NCBI GenBank assembly: GCA_029851415.1
Contig: CM056744.1
Coordinates: 114,949,838 to 115,013,837, forward strand
Source: Eretmocerus hayati
Lineage: Eukaryota > Arthropoda > Insecta > Hymenoptera > Aphelinidae
Direction: 5' to 3'
DNA: 64,000 nt
Of the stretch, positions 59,345 to 64,000 are shown one piece after another (the first letter of the stretch is position 1; each line of letters opens with the position of its first letter). The notes beneath the pieces are model-generated. The model saw only the letters and a program-made list of their open reading frames with translations. It did not search any database and had not been told where the DNA came from. The position numbers and the translations under genes are program-made.

Positions 59345-61176
59345 GTGTCAGAAACAATTTTTACGCGACTGTCTCGACTACGACATGGTTGAGAACCGAG
59401 CATGCTAAAATTACGTCAATGAAATTCGAGGAACGAGTGTTAACTCGGTGACCCTGTACCGCGTCATCTCCACATTTGACTCTATATCTATTCATACGTC
59501 CCTGGTATGGAAAATTATGTTAGGTTTTCATCATTTGATTGGGATCGCGTATGCTCATCTAATTACGTTCGTGAAATTCGTGAATTCACCGTGAAGTTAA
59601 ATTAGACTTTATTTCAGATGAACTTTATTCTTTCCCATGGCTCAACTCATTTGATTTCACTTTGTAATGTAGAATTTCAACAACGAGCTTCGTTGAAACA
59701 TCGTTATTGGAATTCATTAATTCAGCAGATTCGCCTCGTGAAATCCGCCCGAGTTGTAACGGAAAATTTCTCGAAAATCTGTCCATTTTTCGGCGAATAA
59801 TCTATCCAAAACTAATGAGTATCCAAAAATAATGGATACTCATACTCATTGCTTCCGCTGTCAAAAGAAAAAACCATAGAAATACGTTGAAAAATACGGT
59901 TCATACCAAGAAATTTCAAATATTGTCTTCTCTACTTGAATCTGCACCCCTTTCCAATTAATTCATCTGTACAACCCTTCCTGAAATAATACGATTGTGG
60001 AATGACAGCCTACACGTCGTATATAAATGTGTACTACGCCGTATAAACTAAAACATCTCCTATGATTGCAAACGATCAATTAAAATCTTTCGCTCCCACG
60101 GGCAATCCCTTCAATATAGGAATACATACATACATACACGACAAAATTGCCTCGATAATAATCATCACGTTTGCTGGCAGCCAATACTCAATTATACAGA
60201 AGCCAATTTCAGTTTTTACGCTTATATTGATTATTCGCCGATAGCGTCAACCATTATTGCGAACTTTCTGTCAATAGATCTAATATTACATATCGACAGA
60301 TTGGAAAATTATTTTCATTCGACGAACGCGACAAATGCAGCCGACTATTGGAATCAGAGCTCTTGAACGACTCTTCATTCGTATAGCCAGATGAACGAAT
60401 TCCATTCACATGACTATATGTGCTCTACAGAAAAAAGCTTTTCACGTGATTTGAAAGTATTGGTTCGGGGACACTCATTGCATCTATATATATAGGGCAG
60501 TCGATATTAATCTCTTCACGAATTCATTTTCTGCTCGAGCACGGAAGAGACATGATTCTTAATTGTGAATCGCTCCGGAAAGAATATGAATTTTGTATAG
60601 TGATCAGATTTTGTTCCGAGTAGATTTGAAAACTGTCAGGTATCTGACAATATTTGTTCCATAAATTGTTATATTCCCAAAAAACCGTATAATTGGAAAC
60701 AATCTTTGATATTGCGATGACTCTTCGACTCAATAATCTCATAGCATTTTGCGAAGACTTGTTCTGAAGACGAGTCACAGAGCTTCGAAGTGAACACATG
60801 CAGAATTTTATGAAATTGTTGAGTCCAAAGTCATTACAAAGACAAAAAGTGGCTTGAATCAACTACCCGGCAGGAATTACCCGATTTTACGGTATCGGCA
60901 CTCGAAGTTCAACCCGGATTCAAGCGCTGTGTATAGAAAAGCCGCTTTTTTCATAATTTTCCATAATGCACAAGGAAACCTCTAGTCTGGGATTTCATAA
61001 TTTTGTGTGTATTTAGCTCGCGATATTATGGAAAGTTCTGATCATGGAGAAATTCGATTCTTGGAAATATCTGCGCATCTGTCGAGGCATATCTTTCATT
61101 GACTTTAATATTCATTCGTCTATGAAAAGATTCGTCTTTGTTGCAAGGATGTATCCTCAAATTTTATGTTTTCGAG
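59345..61176. other. gene-free stretch, nothing supported
   Basis: AT-rich. A weak C-rich block is present at about 59930-60250. The minus frame at 60524-60862 (112 codons) has no recognisable domain or splice context. No transposon ends were recognised. Confidence 0.4.
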
Positions 61177-61178
61177 TA

Positions 61179-62017
61179 CCGTCAAATTGGGTAACTTTGG
61201 TACAGTGAGTGCAACTTTGGTACACCCCTGAAAAATGACTCTCAAAGCTGCGTTCGGCAAGGTAAACGATTCTATCGCTCTGAAGCCTTTTCTCCCCTCT
61301 GGGCACACGCATAAAGAATGTGTTGAACTACCGCTCGGTAGATCCTGCGTGAATGATTGTACTCTTTTATTGAAGCTTTCTCCGAAAAGGCTGATTCAGC
61401 AGCGATACGCGAATGGTCCAGTTAGTGTACCTGGCAAGGAGTGTTCCGGAACGATCTACGGATGAATAATGCTACATTTTGACCACATATATCACCATAT
61501 TGAAGAAACCATCGTTACATTGGGGTATTTGAAGTATTTGGAATTTTGATGAATGAAAAACAGGGGAAAAACCATGGAAAAGTGTCCCAAATTCACCCCA
61601 CTCTAGTAAGAAGCATTAGGATGGGGTAACTCCAGTACAACTTCCTATCACAGCTTCTTTTCATCTCACCTTGAGTCAAATGATTGTCTACGAGGTTTTA
61701 GAATGTTCCAAACAGCTTAAAATAAGACTTCTGAACAGTCAAAATTAGTTCACTCGCATGGTGGTGGGTAGAGTTGGAATATTCTGTAAGTGTACAAAAG
61801 TTGCCCATCGGGGTCTAACTTTGGTACACTTCTTCAACTGCTAATAGCTCCGGCTTAGATCCATCAAACTGAACTTTGTAACTCGTCAATCGAAAGCTGA
61901 AACTGTAAGCTTGAGATTGACCACTGATAGAAGTGGGTTCTGGCAATGTATGTTCAGATGCCGAGCCAAAGAAAATAAAAAGTAACGAAATCGTACCAAA
62001 TTTACCCAATTTGACGG
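61179..62017. mobile_element. nonautonomous element, TA TSD, ends ccgtcaaattgggtaa
   Basis: The left end is ccgtcaaattgggtaacttt and the right end complements to ccgtcaaattgggtaaattt. TA flanks at 61177-61178 and 62018-62019. The phrase actttggtac is repeated internally (about 61195, 61213, 61818). The ORFs inside are not recognisably protein-coding. Confidence 0.86.
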
Positions 62018-62019
62018 TA

Positions 62020-62872
62020 TAGCAAAACATTGAGTATGTTCAATACGTTTACAACCCGCGCATCCTTTCAAAATGACAGTGTATTCACAAACGTGAGATT
62101 AAATGACCAGTCTTCAGGGGGCAATATTTTAATTGATGACAAGGAAGATGATGATGAGAATGATAGAAATTCAAATTTTTTCTGTAAAACTTATGTAATT
62201 GTAAAAAAAGCTTACATATCTACATTTACAAATCATTCGTACTTACAATAAGATAAGCGAGCTTAATTAGGAATGAGAGAAATAGTTTGAACAAAAGCAA
62301 TAAATGTGATAAAAAATTTTTTAAGGTAAACTTTTCTTCCTTTACTGATTTTTTCATTGTTCTCTCGATTTCCATTTAGTTTCAAAAATTATAGATACTG
62401 TCTAAGCTCACAATTGAGCCTTATTATTTTTTCCGTTGAGTTATATTCATTGACTGCAAGCTGATGAGATTTTGGCACGACCAACTATTTGCTAACAAAA
62501 ACGTGAAAAACCAGTGACTGACGAGCAGTTTGACTCAGACTCTTCTCTTGAATAATTGGAGAAATTTCGAATAGCTTATTTTGAATCTCTCTGAAACTTC
62601 GGAAATTCCGAACAAATAAATCTTCACTCTTAATAATTATTACCTTCAACTGCGAGGTACTAACTATAATATAATAACTCATGTGGAGCAAAACTCAATT
62701 CAGATTTTGGACTCTAAGAGAATGAAAAATCAGTCAAGGATTTCAAAATATAGCACCAGGCCAATCAGCGAATCTAATATGGATGTAATTGAGCGTTTAC
62801 ATTCTACCATCGACAACATTTCAAGTAAGACTATGACAAGAACCTGTTTCTCCAAATCACGCAAATAATTTC
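62020..62872. other. sequence downstream of the ankyrin gene, nothing recognised
   Basis: Presumed 3' flank of the minus-strand ankyrin gene. No canonical AATAAA on the minus strand was noticed close to the stop, and no other gene was supported. Confidence 0.4.
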
Positions 62873-63988
62873 TCATCTCTCGCGAGACTTTATGATATTT
62901 GTGAGGTCAGCATCAGTTAGATAATTGAGAATTATTTCCAGACACGACCGTGGCAATGTTGTCCCAAATAATAAAGTTAACGATTTCCTAAAACTTTCCA
63001 ATAAGGGGCGTTTAACTTGACCTCGTTTCATTTGCAAACGTAATAGGTAATTGAAGATTGGAAAATCGACAAAATTTGATTCGAACATATTTTTTAAGAC
63101 ATCGTTTTCGCAATGATGAGCCATTTGATTCGAAGTTTTGGATAAAATATCACGAACTGTATTATAAGGATCGATGTTCTTGAGCTTCATTGATTCGAGT
63201 TCTTTATTGCACTCGTTTTTAAAAGCGCTCGTATTGAAAACTTGACGAAATCGTGCGAGTAACTGATGGAAAGCATGTCGATTCTTTTCACTGATATTGT
63301 GTCCAATTGACTGTATTGCCATCACATGTTTGAGTATATGAAGGGCATACGTCGTCAAAGTAGTAGGATTGTCACCTCCATCACCGTAATCGTCATCGTC
63401 ATCGTCATTGCTATCTCTATCATAATTATAAGTCGAACGCCTGATGGTATTCAGTATTGTTAGACAAGTCTGTCCTTGCTCATCCTCAATATTGATATCA
63501 GCACCATTATTCAATAGGACTATTAATTTTGCAGGTGATAAACCATACTCATTGCAGGTCGTGTGTAATGGTGTCTCTCCATACATATTTTGAATATTAA
63601 CATTTGCTCCGTATTGTATAAAAAGACTTGAAACTTTTGCAACTTTTTCATCATACAATGGATTTTTCAGCTCATAATCTATTGCATTGGCATCAGCTCC
63701 ATTCTCTAACAACAATAGTATCATATTTCTCCTGTTTGAATCATCCAATGATGATATTTGATCATATTTTGGATTTTTGGCCAAAAAATGTAATGAAGTC
63801 TGTTTGGCATCATTGCGACATTCGAGGAGCCTCTTTTTCAAATCTAGATCTTCAATATTCTGTAGAACATGACTAACAAACTCTATTTTTTCTGACACAC
63901 AAGCGATGAAAAAATGGCTAGGTCTCAAGCTATGACTGGTCAGTTCATGGGGGAATAAATTGTTGGATGTATTGTTGGATACCATCAT
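62873..63988 (-). CDS. ankyrin-repeat protein with C-terminal PRANC-like domain
   Basis: A 371-aa single-exon frame. Ankyrin repeats are visible at residues about 60-104 (TSLHFLAKN..LLLENGADANAID), 105-134 (SLFIQYGANVNIQN), 135-170 (GETPLHTTCNEYG..VLLNNGADINIED) and the start of another at 171 (GQTCLTILN). An acidic linker (DSNDDDDDDYGDGGD, 192-206) follows. Residues about 275-366 end with LPRSCLEIILNYLTDADLTNI, which fits the PRANC/F-box-like pattern LP.....I..YL...DL. PRANC domains are known from poxvirus ankyrin proteins, where they recruit SCF ubiquitin ligase, and from Wolbachia and parasitoid wasp genomes. No signal peptide, so cytosolic. I used the first of two adjacent ATG codons; only 12 bp of the window lie upstream, so an earlier start or exon is possible. 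Insect nuclear context (introns, hAT elements) argues against a viral contig. Confidence 0.85.
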   Translation of the reverse strand: MMVSNNTSNNLFPHELTSHSLRPSHFFIACVSEKIEFVSHVLQNIEDLDLKKRLLECRNDAKQTSLHFLAKNPKYDQISSLDDSNRRNMILLLLENGADANAIDYELKNPLYDEKVAKVSSLFIQYGANVNIQNMYGETPLHTTCNEYGLSPAKLIVLLNNGADINIEDEQGQTCLTILNTIRRSTYNYDRDSNDDDDDDYGDGGDNPTTLTTYALHILKHVMAIQSIGHNISEKNRHAFHQLLARFRQVFNTSAFKNECNKELESMKLKNIDPYNTVRDILSKTSNQMAHHCENDVLKNMFESNFVDFPIFNYLLRLQMKRGQVKRPLLESFRKSLTLLFGTTLPRSCLEIILNYLTDADLTNIIKSRER

Positions 63989-64000
63989 GCTGGCAAAAGT

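Noticed and set aside
62873..63988. Possibility that the ankyrin/PRANC gene marks a viral or bacterial contig
   Set aside because: The rest of the window has spliced prune exons, hAT, Harbinger-like and LINE elements typical of an insect nuclear genome, so an integrated or inherited nuclear gene is the simpler reading.
1..64000. tRNA, rRNA and CRISPR features
   Set aside because: Looked for tRNA arm motifs, rRNA conserved blocks and regularly spaced repeats; none found. The tandem repeats seen are satellites or transposon arrays.

Overview
The window is eukaryotic nuclear DNA, most likely from an insect. It is AT-rich, gene-poor and packed with DNA transposons, its few coding exons are separated by very long introns, and GT-AG splice sites are visible. 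An ankyrin-repeat protein with a PRANC-like C-terminus lies at the right edge. That architecture is known from parasitoid wasps such as Nasonia, so a hymenopteran, possibly a parasitoid, is my best guess (inference only).

The minus strand carries three exons of a prune-type exopolyphosphatase/phosphodiesterase (DHH-DHHA2 family) at 50845-51110, 19524-19768 and 914-1072. Splice sites and reading phases match exactly. The introns are about 31.1 kb and 18.5 kb. The N-terminal exons were not found, and the C-terminal exon or exons lie beyond the left edge. Inside the 31-kb intron, on the same strand, sits a compact gene for a small secreted six-cysteine peptide (CDS 25323-25598). It has a TATA box, a 5'UTR exon and a 130-bp intron, and its last four cysteines follow the insulin A-chain spacing. 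At the right end, 62873-63988 (minus) encodes a 371-aa ankyrin/PRANC-like protein.

Most of the rest is mobile DNA. From 6.4 to about 15.7 kb there is a seven-element nest. A host element (start 6369) contains element A (6912-12954), which contains foldback B (7943-11262), which contains a 9-bp-TSD foldback with an internal ~163-bp satellite (8277-10153). To the right of A, a hAT-type foldback (12970-15596, 8-bp TSD) contains an insert (14185-15340) that itself contains a TA-type palindromic MITE (14287-15209). A second, three-level nest lies at 33751-36232: a TA element, then a Harbinger-like element with TTA TSD, then a hAT element with 8-bp TSD and a transposase remnant. Two degenerate non-LTR retrotransposon fragments converge near 42.52 kb. 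Many smaller MITEs with readable TIRs and TSDs are listed.

The gene-free stretches between transposons show a repeated compositional pattern. Roughly 1-kb islands are C-rich (G-poor) on the left and G-rich on the right. G or C homopolymers of 11 or more bases also recur. I saw no CRISPR array, rRNA or convincing tRNA. All similarity statements are from reading, not from searches.
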